A DNA stretch of 41,677 bases from AC-69 sp044869895 (GCA_044869895.1 JBIOXZ010000169.1:1-41677); one strand, 5' to 3'. Counted from the stretch's first letter, positions 24,394 to 33,658 are shown. A program made the numbers and translations. Notes: generated by a model from the sequence alone, not told the origin.

Positions 24394-25911
24394 ATGAGGA
24401 CCGACTCCGGCGCGCGCGAGGAGCGACAGCTCCTGTTGTCACTGGTCGAGCAGATGCCCGCCATCGCCTGGACCACCGATCGGGAGCTGCGGTTCACGTC
24501 GTCCGTGGGCGGGGGACTGGCCGAGCTGGGCCTGTCGCCCGGGGAGGTGGTCGGCCGAACCCTGCACGACTACCTGGGGACGAGCGATCCCGAGATGGCC
24601 GCGATCGCAGCCCACGAGGCTGCCCTCCAGGGGCGGTCCACACGGTACGAGCAGAACTGGCAGGGCCGGCGGTACGCGTCGCATGTGGTGCCCCTCCGGG
24701 ACGACGAGGGAACGGTCGTCGGCGCGGCCGGCGTGTCCCTCGACGTCACCGAGCGGATGTGGGAGCCGGGTGCCCTGTTCGAGGCGGAGACCAAGTACCA
24801 GGGGCTGGTCGAGACCATCCCGGCGGTCACGTACATCGATCCGCTGGACGAATGGAGCGACAGCATCTACGTGAGCCCGCAAGTCACCGAGCTCCTCGGG
24901 TATACGCCGAAGGAGTGGCTGACCGACTCCGGTTTCTGGCGAGACCACGTCCACCCCGGTGACGCCGATCGTGCGTGGGAGGAATGGGTTCGAGCCCGCG
25001 ACTCCGGCTCGCCGTACCAGAGCGAGTACCGGATGCTCCACCGCGACGGTCACGTGGTGTGGGTGAGCGAACGCGCCGTCATCCTGAAGGACTCGGCGGG
25101 CCGTCCGTGGGCCGTGCAGGGCGTGATGGTGGACATCACCGAGCGGAAGCGAGTCGAGGAAGAGCTCGAGCGCGCCTGGCAGCGGGAACGAGAAGCTGCC
25201 GCCCACCTCCGGGACCTGGACGACATGAAGAACTTGCTCCTGCACGCCGTGGCCCACGATCTCCGAGGTCCCATCGCCACTGTCCTCGGTTCGGCGATGG
25301 TTCTGGAGAACTCCCTGATCGACCTGGACGAGGACAAGCGTGACCTGATCCGGGGGGTCGGAGCGGGGGCCCGCAAGCTCAACCGGCTGGTGAACGACCT
25401 CCTCGACCTGGAGCGGCTGGAGCGCGGGTTGGTCGAGCCTGACCGCCGGCCAACGGATGTCGGTGAACTGGCGCGTCGGGTCGTGGCCGAGCTGAAGGTG
25501 CAGTTCCACGAGGTTCACGTCGAAACGGACACCTCCGTGTCGCCGGTCGACCCCGTCCACGTGGAGCGCATCGTCGAGAACCTGGTGGTCAACGCGGCCC
25601 GGCACACTCCCAAGGGCACGCCCATCTGGGTCCGCGTCAACCGCCGGCAGGATGGCACGACGATCCTGGTGGAGGACGCGGGCCCCGGCGTTCCCCCCGA
25701 CCTGCGGGAGGTCATCTTCGAGCCATTCCGCCACGGCGGGGAGGGCTTGGGAATCGGCCTGTCACTCGTGGCTCGATTCGCCATGCTCCACGGCGGCTGG
25801 GCCAGGGTCGGCGACCGCGAGGGCGGGGGAGCCTCGTTCGGGGTCTTCCTGCCCGACGGCCCTGTCGTGGGCGAGACCGTTCCCGAAACCGTGGGGCTGG
25901 CCACGCCCTGA
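24394..25911 (+). CDS. PAS-PAS sensor histidine kinase
   Basis: The 505 residues form two PAS domains (about 15-122 and 133-250; the second is followed by the PAC ending VMVDITERKRVEEEL), a short coiled helix, a HisKA domain with AVAHDLRGPIATVLGS (H288), and an HATPase with VENLVVNAARHTP, DAGPGVPP and GEGLGIGLSL. No membrane segment is visible, so it should sense a cytosolic cue such as redox state, light or a small ligand; no cofactor residue can be named. No response regulator is adjacent, so it is an orphan kinase in this window. ATG 24394 is the only start consistent with the PAS boundary. Confidence 0.92.
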   Translation: MRTDSGAREERQLLLSLVEQMPAIAWTTDRELRFTSSVGGGLAELGLSPGEVVGRTLHDYLGTSDPEMAAIAAHEAALQGRSTRYEQNWQGRRYASHVVPLRDDEGTVVGAAGVSLDVTERMWEPGALFEAETKYQGLVETIPAVTYIDPLDEWSDSIYVSPQVTELLGYTPKEWLTDSGFWRDHVHPGDADRAWEEWVRARDSGSPYQSEYRMLHRDGHVVWVSERAVILKDSAGRPWAVQGVMVDITERKRVEEELERAWQREREAAAHLRDLDDMKNLLLHAVAHDLRGPIATVLGSAMVLENSLIDLDEDKRDLIRGVGAGARKLNRLVNDLLDLERLERGLVEPDRRPTDVGELARRVVAELKVQFHEVHVETDTSVSPVDPVHVERIVENLVVNAARHTPKGTPIWVRVNRRQDGTTILVEDAGPGVPPDLREVIFEPFRHGGEGLGIGLSLVARFAMLHGGWARVGDREGGGASFGVFLPDGPVVGETVPETVGLATP

Positions 25912-25959
25912 AGCGTCTCGAGGGTCACGGCAAGACTTGGCAGTCGGGACCGCGCCGGT

Positions 25960-27897
25960 CTAGCCCACCGCCTGTCCGATGGCGTCAAGGGCGGATGGAT
26001 TCTCCAGGCTCGACAGGTCACCGGGGTCCTGTCCGGCGATCGTGGCCCGGATGGCTCGGCGGACGATCTTGGCCGAGCGAGTCCTCGGGAGCTCGGGGAC
26101 GAACACGATCCGTGACGGCTTGAACGCCTTGCCCAGGTGTTCCGCGACCAGGGAGGAGAGGTCGGCGGCCAGCCCGTCGTCGGCGCCCACACCTGGCTTG
26201 GTCACCACGAAGCACCAGATGGCCTCGCCCTTGACGTCGTCGGGGATGCCCACGGCGGCCGACTCGGCGACCATGGGATGAAGCGTCAGGACGCTCTCCA
26301 CTTCCGCAGGGCCCAGGCGCTTGCCCGCTACGTTCATCGTGTCGTCGGACCGTCCGTGGAGGAACCAGAACCCATCCTCGTCCACGCTCGCCCAGTCACC
26401 GTGCCACCACACACCGGGCCACCGCCGCCAGTACGTGTCGAGGTACCGCTCGGGATCGCCCCACACGCCCCGGGTCATCGCCGGCCAGGGCTGCTTGCAC
26501 ACGAGCTCGCCCACCTCGCCCCGGGGCACGGGTTCCCCTTCCGGACCGAAGACATCGACGTCCATCCCCAGGGCCGGGCCCCGGAGCGTGCACGGCTTGA
26601 GCTCGCAGATGGGGAGTGGTGACAGGAAGCAGGCCCCGATCTCGGTTCCGCCGGACAGGTTGATGATCGGGAGGCGGCCGCCGCCGACGACCTCCAGGAA
26701 CCACCGGTACGGCTCGGGGTTCCATGGCTCACCCGTGGAGGCGAGGATCCGGAGTGAGGACAGGTCGTGTTTGTGGACCTCGTGGTCGCCGGCCGGGATC
26801 AGCGCACGTATCAATGTCGGCGAGACCCCGAGCGTGGTGATGCCGTGTCGCTCCACCATGTCCCAGATGCGATCCGGGCCGGGATGGTTCGGTGCGCCGT
26901 CGTACAGGAAGACCGTCGCACCCAGGGCGGTGGCCCCCACGATCTCCCAGGGCCCCATGATCCATCCAAGGTCGCTGACCCAGAACAGGACCTCGCCCTG
27001 ATGGAGGTCGACCTGGTAGGCCACCTCTTCCGCGATCTTCACCAGGAAGCCTCCATGAACGTGGACGGCGCCCTTGGGCGCCCCGGTGGTGCCGCTCGTG
27101 TACGCGATGAACAGCGGGTGCTCTGGGTCGAGGTGCGCGGTCTCGAAGGAGGGCGGGTGCGCGGCCACGAGCTCGTCCCACCGAACGTCGCGACCCTCTG
27201 ACCACGGCGTGTCCTCCCGCTCCAACCGTTGCCAGACCACGACGCGTTCCACCGAGGGAGACGCCGCGACCGCCTCGTCGGCCACCTCCTTCATCGGAAC
27301 AGTCTTCCCCCGACGTGGGAAGCCGTCCGCGGTGATCAGCAGCTTGGCCCCGGCGTCTCGAAGGCGCTGGGCTACCGCATCGCCTCCAAACCCGGAGAAG
27401 ATGGGCAGCCAGATCGCACCGAGCTTCGCGCACGCCATCACGGCGGCGACGACTTCCGGAGACATTGGGAGGAAGATGCCGATGGCGTCACCGCTCCGGA
27501 TCCCCAGCGACGCCAGGCCGTTCGCCAGCCGGTCACAGAGCTCACGCAGCTCGCGGTAGGAAACCCGGCGGGTCTCGCCCTCCTCTCCCTCCCAGACGAC
27601 GGCAACCGCGTCGGGGGTCCGGGCGGCCCACCGGTCGACGCAGTCGTGCGCAATGTTCACTGAGGCGCCGTCGAACCACGTGGCCCATTCGACGCCCCGT
27701 GACGTGTCGACGACCCCCTCGTACGGCTCGAAGAACTCGATGCCGAGGTCCTTCACCACCGCATCCCAGAACCATTCGATGTCCGCGACCGATCTCGCCA
27801 CCAGGTCCTCGTAGGTGGAGATCGAGTGGGTTCGCATGAACCGCGTGATGTTGGCTCGCTCGATGTACTCCTGGCTGGGCCTCCACACGATCGCCAC
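25960..27897 (-). CDS. AMP-forming acyl-CoA synthetase (acetyl/acetoacetyl-CoA synthetase type)
   Basis: The 645-residue ANL-family enzyme carries the AMP-binding P-loop YTSGTTGAPKG (about 266-276), the GGTEIGACF region, HGDWASVDEDGFWFLHGRSDD with the hinge, and the catalytic Lys in RTRSAKIVRR (K610). It activates a short carboxylate to acyl-AMP and then acyl-CoA; the substrate (acetate, propionate, acetoacetate or other) is not determined by visible motifs. GTG 27897 is chosen because AGGGGCGG lies a few bases upstream and the protein then begins with WRPSQEYIERANITRFM like relatives; GTG 27888 is nearly as good. It is divergent from the LCP gene by 49 bases and convergent with the PAS kinase. 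Confidence 0.88.
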   Translation of the reverse strand: MAIVWRPSQEYIERANITRFMRTHSISTYEDLVARSVADIEWFWDAVVKDLGIEFFEPYEGVVDTSRGVEWATWFDGASVNIAHDCVDRWAARTPDAVAVVWEGEEGETRRVSYRELRELCDRLANGLASLGIRSGDAIGIFLPMSPEVVAAVMACAKLGAIWLPIFSGFGGDAVAQRLRDAGAKLLITADGFPRRGKTVPMKEVADEAVAASPSVERVVVWQRLEREDTPWSEGRDVRWDELVAAHPPSFETAHLDPEHPLFIAYTSGTTGAPKGAVHVHGGFLVKIAEEVAYQVDLHQGEVLFWVSDLGWIMGPWEIVGATALGATVFLYDGAPNHPGPDRIWDMVERHGITTLGVSPTLIRALIPAGDHEVHKHDLSSLRILASTGEPWNPEPYRWFLEVVGGGRLPIINLSGGTEIGACFLSPLPICELKPCTLRGPALGMDVDVFGPEGEPVPRGEVGELVCKQPWPAMTRGVWGDPERYLDTYWRRWPGVWWHGDWASVDEDGFWFLHGRSDDTMNVAGKRLGPAEVESVLTLHPMVAESAAVGIPDDVKGEAIWCFVVTKPGVGADDGLAADLSSLVAEHLGKAFKPSRIVFVPELPRTRSAKIVRRAIRATIAGQDPGDLSSLENPSALDAIGQAVG

Positions 27898-27929
27898 GAA
27901 CGCCGCCCCTGCCGAAACGGACACCTGGG

Positions 27930-27935
27930 TACTCT
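27930..27935 (+). promoter_or_regulatory. -10 box TACTCT ahead of the LCP gene
   Basis: TACTCT lies 11 nt before ATG 27947, which would give at most a very short leader. AAGG at 27941-27944 is too close to the ATG to be a standard ribosome binding site. Confidence 0.4.
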
Positions 27936-27946
27936 TTCCCAAGGTT

Positions 27947-29353
27947 ATGTCCGACGACGACGCGCTGCAGCACAAGCTTGCCGGCCGCGCCCACCTGCGC
28001 CGGGCCTTCCTGGCAGGCGCCGCGGCCCTGTCCCTCCTGGTCACGATCCTGGCCGGTGGGGCCATGGGCGTCTATTACTGGACCCAGAACCAGATCCAAT
28101 ACATCCCCCCGGCTCCCGGCGCTTCGCCCGGAGGGGAAATCGACATCGGCGGCCCCTGCCTTCGCCACGCCTGCAATTACCTCCTGCTCGGCAGCGACAG
28201 CCGGGCGGGGCTGACCAAGGAGGAACAGCAGGTCTTCGGGGACGACGAGCACATCGGGGGGGTCTTCCGATCCGACACGATCATCGTCGTGCACGTCGAG
28301 CCGGGCGAGAAGAAAGCCGTGTTCCTGTCCTTCCCCCGGGACCTGTGGGTGGACATCCCGGGCCATGGTTTCAACCGGATCAACGCGGCGTTCGAGGGTG
28401 GTATCGAGGGCGGCGGAGCGCAGCTGGTGGCCCGCACGATCACGTCGATCACCGGGCTGAGGATCAACCACTCGCTGTACGTCGACCTGGCCGGCTTCCA
28501 GTCCGTGGTCGACGCGCTCGGCGGGGTCGATATGTGCGTCCCCTACTCCATGCAGGATCCGCTCACGCAGCTCGACATCAAGGCCGGCTGCCAGCACTTC
28601 GACGGCCGGACGGCCCTGGCGTACGTGCGGACCCGGCACCAGCCGTGCGATCTCATCCCCGATTTCGCCCGGATCAGCCGGCAACAGCAGTTCCTGCGGG
28701 CCGTGATCGCCAAGATGCTGTCGCCGAGCGAGCTCATCCACCTCCCGTCGCTCGTTCCCGCAGTCCTCAAGAGCGTCCGGGTGGACCGGGGACTGAACAC
28801 CGCGGAGCTCGCATATCTGGCGGGCCAGCTGAACGGGGTGAACGCGGGCAACGTGGACTTCCGTGTGGTGCCGAGCACGCCCTCCGGCGTCACGGTGAAC
28901 GGACAGTACCTGTCGGTCGTCCGGATGCTCGAGGGGCAGGCGCGCGAGCTCTTCACCAGGCTTCGCGATGGGCGGCCCCTCGGCGATGTGGGGCTGACCC
29001 AGGAGCAGACCCCGCCGTCGCCGGCCGTGATCAAGGTCGGGGTGTACGACCGGAGATCCGCCGGGATGGCGTCCCGGGTGTACACGACCCTCACCGAGGG
29101 CGGGTTCGACACCTCGATCCCGGTTCAGGACATCGCGGCGCTCGGGCCCTCGTCGGTGAAGGGCTCGGCCATCCTGTACGTGGCGAAGGCCGCCGACGGA
29201 AAGGCCATGGCGGACGTGGTGCACGGGTACCTGTCGAACCTCCCCCAGGTCCCGATGGCCAGGGGCGTCCTCCGGGGCGTGAGCATCGCGGTCGTCGTCG
29301 GGTCGAAGTACGACTTGCCGCCGCCAAACACCGGTCCCGTGAACTGCCCGTGA
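27947..29353 (+). CDS. LytR-CpsA-Psr family glycan ligase
   Basis: The 468-residue protein has a short cytosolic arm, one membrane helix (about 18-45) and an extracellular LCP domain (about 70-260) with NYLLLGSDSR, FRSDTIIVVHVEP, LSFPRDLWVDIPG and RINAAFEGG, the Arg- and Asp-rich pocket that holds the lipid pyrophosphate. A LytR_C domain (about 360-460) follows. LCP enzymes transfer glycopolymers from undecaprenyl carriers to peptidoglycan. It begins the surface-glycan locus, and its stop lies 7 nt before the first glycosyltransferase, so it is likely cotranscribed with it. Confidence 0.93.
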   Translation: MSDDDALQHKLAGRAHLRRAFLAGAAALSLLVTILAGGAMGVYYWTQNQIQYIPPAPGASPGGEIDIGGPCLRHACNYLLLGSDSRAGLTKEEQQVFGDDEHIGGVFRSDTIIVVHVEPGEKKAVFLSFPRDLWVDIPGHGFNRINAAFEGGIEGGGAQLVARTITSITGLRINHSLYVDLAGFQSVVDALGGVDMCVPYSMQDPLTQLDIKAGCQHFDGRTALAYVRTRHQPCDLIPDFARISRQQQFLRAVIAKMLSPSELIHLPSLVPAVLKSVRVDRGLNTAELAYLAGQLNGVNAGNVDFRVVPSTPSGVTVNGQYLSVVRMLEGQARELFTRLRDGRPLGDVGLTQEQTPPSPAVIKVGVYDRRSAGMASRVYTTLTEGGFDTSIPVQDIAALGPSSVKGSAILYVAKAADGKAMADVVHGYLSNLPQVPMARGVLRGVSIAVVVGSKYDLPPPNTGPVNCP

Positions 29354-29360
29354 GCGATGC

Positions 29361-30512
29361 ATGCTCCGGGTGACGATCGACGCCCGGCCGGCGGTTGCGC
29401 CGGAGCGCACGGGGGTGGGGAATTACGCCTGGCAGCTGATCCGCCGGCTCCCCGAGGTCGACCCGGAAGCGAGGTACGTCGCGTGGTACGTGCACTCCAG
29501 GGCGGCGATCCGCCGGTGGCGACACTTCGACGATGTCGGAGCGCCGAACCTGCGCGAGCGCGGCATCCTGTATCCGAGCCGTCTGCTCGAGCGGACGGTT
29601 CGATACGGCTTCCCTCGCGTCGAGTGGTTCGGCGGCTTCGACGTGCTGTTCGCGACGAACTTCGTCCCGCCCCCCACGCGAGCCGGTCGAGTCGTGGCCA
29701 CCCTGCACGACCTCGCCTTCCGCCGGTTCCCCGAGACCGCTCCGCAGGCCGTGAGGTGGTGGCGCGAGGCCGTGCAGCACACGGTTCATCGCGCGGCTCG
29801 GCTCATCGCACCGTCCGAGTGGACGAAGCGCGATCTCCTGGAACTCTACGGCGCGCCGGAGGCACGGGTGACCGTCATCCCCCTTGCCGTGGACGGTGAC
29901 GTGTACCGTCCACCGTCTGAGGAACGGATCCTCGACGTGCGGCGGGGGTTCGGGATCGACGGTCCCTACCTCATCGCCTTGGGGCGCGGCCCTCGGAAGA
30001 ACCTCCCCCGGCTGCTTGCAGCCTTCGCGGCGCTCCCCACTGACATCCGGCCCACGCTGGTGATCGCGGGAGCCAGGGAATGGAGCCCGGACGGCTCCGA
30101 CCCGGGGCCCGACGCGCTCCGAACGCTACCTCGAGACGTCCGTTCGGCCGTGAGGCTCGTGGGCTACCTGTCGGAGACGGACAAGGTGGCGCTGCTCGGC
30201 GGGGCGATCGGCCTGGCCTTCCCATCGCTCTACGAGGGCTTCGGGTTTCCGGTTCTGGAGGCCATGGCTTGCGGGACGCCGGTGCTCACCTCGGACGCGT
30301 CGTCGCTCCCGGAGCTGGCCGGCGACGCGGCCCTGCTGGTCGACCCCCACGACGTCGACGCCATCCGTACGGGGCTCCAGACCCTCGTGACCGATGACGG
30401 CGTGCGAGGCAGCTTGCGGGTGGCCGGGCTGGCCCGGGCCTCCAGCTTCAACTGGACCGAGACCGCCCGAAGGACCGCCGCCGTCCTCCACGAGGCCGGC
30501 GAGCTCGGGTAG
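29361..30512 (+). CDS. GT4-family glycosyltransferase
   Basis: The 383-residue GT-B enzyme starts MLRVTIDARPAVAPERTGVG with the acceptor-side Gly loop, has LHDLAFRRFPETAP and APSEWTKRD in the N-terminal half, and in the C-terminal half ALGRGPRKNLPRLLAAF and PSLYEGFGFPVLEAMACG, the E-x7-E motif that binds the nucleotide sugar. It is a retaining transferase in family GT4; mannosyl, rhamnosyl or similar donors are common, and none can be singled out. No signal peptide: it acts at the inner face of the membrane. ATG 29361 follows the LCP stop by 7 nt. Confidence 0.92.
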   Translation: MLRVTIDARPAVAPERTGVGNYAWQLIRRLPEVDPEARYVAWYVHSRAAIRRWRHFDDVGAPNLRERGILYPSRLLERTVRYGFPRVEWFGGFDVLFATNFVPPPTRAGRVVATLHDLAFRRFPETAPQAVRWWREAVQHTVHRAARLIAPSEWTKRDLLELYGAPEARVTVIPLAVDGDVYRPPSEERILDVRRGFGIDGPYLIALGRGPRKNLPRLLAAFAALPTDIRPTLVIAGAREWSPDGSDPGPDALRTLPRDVRSAVRLVGYLSETDKVALLGGAIGLAFPSLYEGFGFPVLEAMACGTPVLTSDASSLPELAGDAALLVDPHDVDAIRTGLQTLVTDDGVRGSLRVAGLARASSFNWTETARRTAAVLHEAGELG

Positions 30513-30529
30513 CGGGCGCGCAGCGTCCC

Positions 30530-30535
30530 TACACT
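30530..30535 (+). promoter_or_regulatory. -10 box TACACT upstream of the second glycosyltransferase
   Basis: TACACT lies 12 nt before GTG 30548, in the only gap (35 bases) between the first and second glycosyltransferase genes. It may begin a new transcript. Confidence 0.4.
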
Positions 30536-30547
30536 GGGTCGCACAAC

Positions 30548-31561
30548 GTGAGGATCCTCGTCATCAGCTCGTACCCGCCACGTCATTGCGGGATCGGCAG
30601 CTACGCGGCCGCCGACGTCGAACGGCTACGAGGCGAGGGGCACGAGGTCGTCGTGCTGTCTCCACCGGATGGAAACGGCGACGTCAAGGTTCCGTTCTTC
30701 GGAGGGCGACCCTTCCTCGTGGCCGCTCGGTTGGCCCCGGGGTTCGACCGGGTCCTCGTGCATTTCGAGCCGGGCCTGTACTACCGGCGCCGCGCGCCCG
30801 TCTCCAAGGTCATGTCCTCCCTCGGCCTGTGGCGGCTCACCCGTCGACGGCCGGGCACCGAGGTGCTCGTCCACGAGGCGGCCGCTCGCCCGCATCTGCT
30901 CTGGCGCCCGGACCATCTCCTTCTTCGGTCGGCCCTCGCTCGGGCGAACCTGTTGTTTCACTCGGAGCGAGAGCGCGAGGCTCTGGGTCGTACGTATCGG
31001 CTCCGGGTCGAGGGCACGATCGTGCCCCACACGGACGGCGTACGGATCGCCAGGCGAGTCGCTCGAAGCGAAGCCCGGACCATGCTCGGCGTCGATCCGG
31101 ACGAGCGCCTGTTCCTGTGTGCGGGGTTCCTGCATCCAGCCAAGGGCTTCGAGCGCGCCGTCCGAGCCTTCCAGCAGGCGGGGTCGCCCGGGCGCCTGGT
31201 CGTCGTGGGGTCCGTTCGGGAGCCGACGCCCGCGGCTCTGAGCTATGTGCGCGCGCTCCGGGAGCTGTGCGGGCGGACGTCGGGCGTCACCCTGATCGAG
31301 GGATACGTGTCCGACGAGGGATTCGATACGTGGATCTCCGCGGCCGATGCGTTGGTCCTGCCGTACCGGCGAGCGTGGTCTTCCGGCGCGCTGGCGCGGG
31401 CGCAGACGCTGGGAACCCCCACGTTCGTCGCGGCGGTGGGGGGGATGGAGGAGCAGGCCGGCCCCAAGGACGCGGTCTTCCGGACCGATCGTGAGCTCGT
31501 CGAGCTGCTACGGCGGGTGCATGTGCCCACGAACGCCCTGCCCGATCACGAGGTGGGGTGA
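30548..31561 (+). CDS. Glycosyltransferase, GT4-like
   Basis: The 337-residue protein begins MRILVISSYPPRHCGIGSYA, a GT-B N-terminus with the Gly loop, and continues with HTDGVRIAR, FLCAGFLHPAKGFERAVRAF (donor-domain first strand), and YVSDEGFDTWISAADALVLPY. The last motif of typical GT4 proteins is altered to RRAWSSGALARAQTLGTP, as in several capsule enzymes. Donor and acceptor are unknown. GTG 30548 is the start; no purine-rich site precedes it. The WecG-like gene starts 10 nt after the stop. Confidence 0.87.
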   Translation: MRILVISSYPPRHCGIGSYAAADVERLRGEGHEVVVLSPPDGNGDVKVPFFGGRPFLVAARLAPGFDRVLVHFEPGLYYRRRAPVSKVMSSLGLWRLTRRRPGTEVLVHEAAARPHLLWRPDHLLLRSALARANLLFHSEREREALGRTYRLRVEGTIVPHTDGVRIARRVARSEARTMLGVDPDERLFLCAGFLHPAKGFERAVRAFQQAGSPGRLVVVGSVREPTPAALSYVRALRELCGRTSGVTLIEGYVSDEGFDTWISAADALVLPYRRAWSSGALARAQTLGTPTFVAAVGGMEEQAGPKDAVFRTDRELVELLRRVHVPTNALPDHEVG

Positions 31562-31570
31562 AGACACTCG

Positions 31571-32353
31571 GTGGCAGGCTCGCCCGAGGGGCACACTTCG
31601 GCGATCTTTGGCGTACGCCTGCATGAGCGGACGACGCTGGAGGACGTGCGTCGGACCCTGGATGTGTTCCTGGACGGCGACGTGACCCGGCGCGTGTTCA
31701 CGCCGAACCCGGAGATCCTCCTCTACGCCCGGGACCATCCGGACTTCGGGTCGCTCCTCGATGACGCCGACCTCGCGCTGCCCGACGGCGCCGGGATCGC
31801 GCTGGTGCAGCTCCTTCGGACCAGACGCCGGATCCGACGGTGGCCCGGCATCGATGTGGCCGAGGCGGCGGTCCGCCTTGCCGCGTCGCGCGGAGATCCC
31901 GTGGCGTTCGTGGGCGGAACGGGCGACGTTGGTCGCCGGGCCGCAGCGCGCTGGCGGGCGGAGCTCCCGAGTCTCTCCGTGCAGGCTGCCGGATCCGGTG
32001 TCCGGATCGGCGAGGACGGGGTCGCCATCTCCCCCGAAGAGGGCCGGACGCTGATCGAGTCCATCCGATCCTCCCAACCACGGGTGGTCCTGGTCGCCTT
32101 CGGAGCCCCGAAGCAAGAGCGGTGGATCGACCGGTATCGGGCTGACATCCCGACTGCCCGGATCATGATGGGCGTGGGCGGAGCGCTCGACATATGGGCC
32201 GGACGATTCCCCCGAGCCCCCCGTGTGATGCACCGGCTGGGCCTCGAGTGGCTCTGGCGACTCGCCCAACAACCCAGCCGGCTCCCGAGGATCCTTCGAG
32301 CTACCGTGGTGTTCCCCTGGCGGGCACTCCGGGAGGGTCTCGCCGGCAGCTGA
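31571..32353 (+). CDS. WecG/TagA/CpsF-family glycosyltransferase
   Basis: The 260 residues match family GT26: the N-terminal RRVFTPNPEILLYARDHPDF, the LPDGAGIALVQLL segment with the catalytic Asp, FVGGTGDVGRRAAARW, and VLVAFGAPKQERWI followed by GVGGALDIWAG. Members add N-acetylmannosaminuronate, N-acetylmannosamine or a hexose to the lipid-linked first sugar, the committing step of teichoic acid or exopolysaccharide linkage units. The C-terminus (FPRAPRVMHRLGLEWLWRL) is the membrane-contact helix of TagA-type enzymes. GTG 31571 is the start. It is convergent with the following glycosyltransferase gene. Confidence 0.93.
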   Translation: MAGSPEGHTSAIFGVRLHERTTLEDVRRTLDVFLDGDVTRRVFTPNPEILLYARDHPDFGSLLDDADLALPDGAGIALVQLLRTRRRIRRWPGIDVAEAAVRLAASRGDPVAFVGGTGDVGRRAAARWRAELPSLSVQAAGSGVRIGEDGVAISPEEGRTLIESIRSSQPRVVLVAFGAPKQERWIDRYRADIPTARIMMGVGGALDIWAGRFPRAPRVMHRLGLEWLWRLAQQPSRLPRILRATVVFPWRALREGLAGS

Positions 32354-32355
32354 TG

Positions 32356-32379
32356 AGGCCCGGCCGCCGGCAAGGGCCT
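32356..32379. terminator. Short inverted repeat between convergent glycan genes
   Basis: AGGCCC (32356-32361) and GGGCCT (32374-32379) with a 12-nt GC-rich loop, between the WecG-like gene and the convergent glycosyltransferase, overlapping the stop of the latter. A weak candidate for a bidirectional terminator. Confidence 0.3.
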
Positions 32380-33592
32380 ACTGACCGGGGTTCCGAGTGA
32401 GGTCGTCGCTCGACGCGGCGAGCGCCGCATCGAGCGACGCGAACACGATCTCGGGCACATAGCGTTCCCGGACCAGCCTGCGACCACCGTCGGACAGCAC
32501 ATGCCATCGCGCATCGTCGTCCAGGACCTCACCGAGGAGGTCGACGAGCTCGGCCTCGTTCCGGCCCACGAGCGCGTGCTCCCCCGACACTGCGTTCAAT
32601 CCCTCGACACCCCAGGGCAGGCTGACCACTGGGAGGCCGCGGGCCATGGCGTTCAGCACCTTGATCCGGGTGCCGCTTCCTCCCAGCCCCACCTCCACGA
32701 ACGCCCGGGCTCGCCGATACAAGGGCTCCGGGTCGGGAACCGACCCGGTGTGCTCGACGCCCGGGGTGGCTGAGGCAAGCCGGACGAGCCAGCTCGGAGC
32801 TCCGGTACCGGCCAGGACGAGCCGGACGTCCGGCAGCCGGGCCCGAAGGGCGGGGAATCCCGACCGAAGGAATCGCCGGAGGCCCTCGGCGTTGGGCGGC
32901 CACCCCAGCGTACCCAGGAACAGGAGCGTGGGCTCGTGGGGCGGGTGGAGCGGTGGTCGGTCCAGCAGGTCCGCCTGCGGGACGTTGGGCAACAGGCGCA
33001 CCGAGCCGAGCCGTGCTCCCAAGTCGTGCAGGGCGCGGCGATCCTCCTCGGAGACGGCGAAGACCACGTCGAAGCGCGGGACCATCGCCGACTCGTAGGC
33101 GCGAACGCGCATGTGTTCCAGGCGGACGAGGGCCTTCCGGGCGAAGCTCGTTTCCAGATCGGCTTGGCGACGCCACATCACGTGCTCCGCGTTGTGTTCG
33201 TGGAGCAGCTTCAGGCCCCGGAAGGATGCCGGCACATATTGCGCCATCAACCAGCCGTCGGCGAATGCCGCCTCGAATCCCCCCGAGGTGAGCCGTTCGG
33301 ATGCGAGTCGGGACATGCGCCGACTCCGGTTCCGAAACACGCTCATCGGGACCCCGGCCCCGTAGCTCCGAACCAGGTTCCAGGCGGACCGGCCGCGGCG
33401 GAGCCCGACCGTGAGGATCGGTCCGATCTCTGCCGTCCAGGCTTCCTGCTCCGGACTGAGCGGCTCTGAACGGAAGCACACCACGTGGACCTCGTGATCG
33501 CGTTGCATGTATTCGAGCACGCTGATCGTCTTGATGGTGCCGCCGCTCCGCGCGGGGTACGGCATCTCCGAAGTCAGGAACAGGATGCGCAT
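32378..33592 (-). CDS. GT4-family glycosyltransferase, opposite orientation
   Basis: The 404-residue enzyme begins MRILFLTSEMPYPARSGGTI and carries LLHEHNAEHVMWRR in the N-terminal domain, TLLFLGTLGWPPNAEGLRRF at the start of the donor domain, and VEVGLGGSGTRIKVLNAMAR as the nucleotide-sugar motif. This set is that of glycosyltransferases of the EpsH1/PEP-CTERM-associated type. ATG 33592 is used since the longer frame to 33619 adds residues with no protein character. A TAGACT box lies 13 nt upstream. It is the only gene of the glycan locus on the minus strand and so has its own promoter. Confidence 0.9.
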   Translation of the reverse strand: MRILFLTSEMPYPARSGGTIKTISVLEYMQRDHEVHVVCFRSEPLSPEQEAWTAEIGPILTVGLRRGRSAWNLVRSYGAGVPMSVFRNRSRRMSRLASERLTSGGFEAAFADGWLMAQYVPASFRGLKLLHEHNAEHVMWRRQADLETSFARKALVRLEHMRVRAYESAMVPRFDVVFAVSEEDRRALHDLGARLGSVRLLPNVPQADLLDRPPLHPPHEPTLLFLGTLGWPPNAEGLRRFLRSGFPALRARLPDVRLVLAGTGAPSWLVRLASATPGVEHTGSVPDPEPLYRRARAFVEVGLGGSGTRIKVLNAMARGLPVVSLPWGVEGLNAVSGEHALVGRNEAELVDLLGEVLDDDARWHVLSDGGRRLVRERYVPEIVFASLDAALAASSDDLTRNPGQ

Positions 33593-33605
33593 GGTGTTCC
33601 GGGTC

Positions 33606-33611
33606 AGTCTA
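33606..33611 (-). promoter_or_regulatory. -10 box TAGACT for the minus-strand glycosyltransferase
   Basis: Minus-strand TAGACT, 13 nt before ATG 33592. The same hexamer on the plus strand (33653-33658) drives the divergent phosphoesterase gene. Confidence 0.4.
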
Positions 33612-33652
33612 GGCTGCAACCATCTGCATCACCGGCGCGGTGTGAGCCGCGG

Positions 33653-33658
33653 TAGACT
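33653..33658 (+). promoter_or_regulatory. -10 box TAGACT, leaderless promoter of the phosphoesterase gene
   Basis: TAGACT lies 8 nt before ATG 33667, with no ribosome binding site in between. It forms a divergent pair with the minus-strand TAGACT at 33606-33611. Confidence 0.5.

Noticed and set aside
27542..29410. Long minus-strand frame opposite the LCP gene
   Set aside because: It overlaps the LCP ligase and the start of the acyl-CoA synthetase, both clearly real; the translation has no recognisable content.
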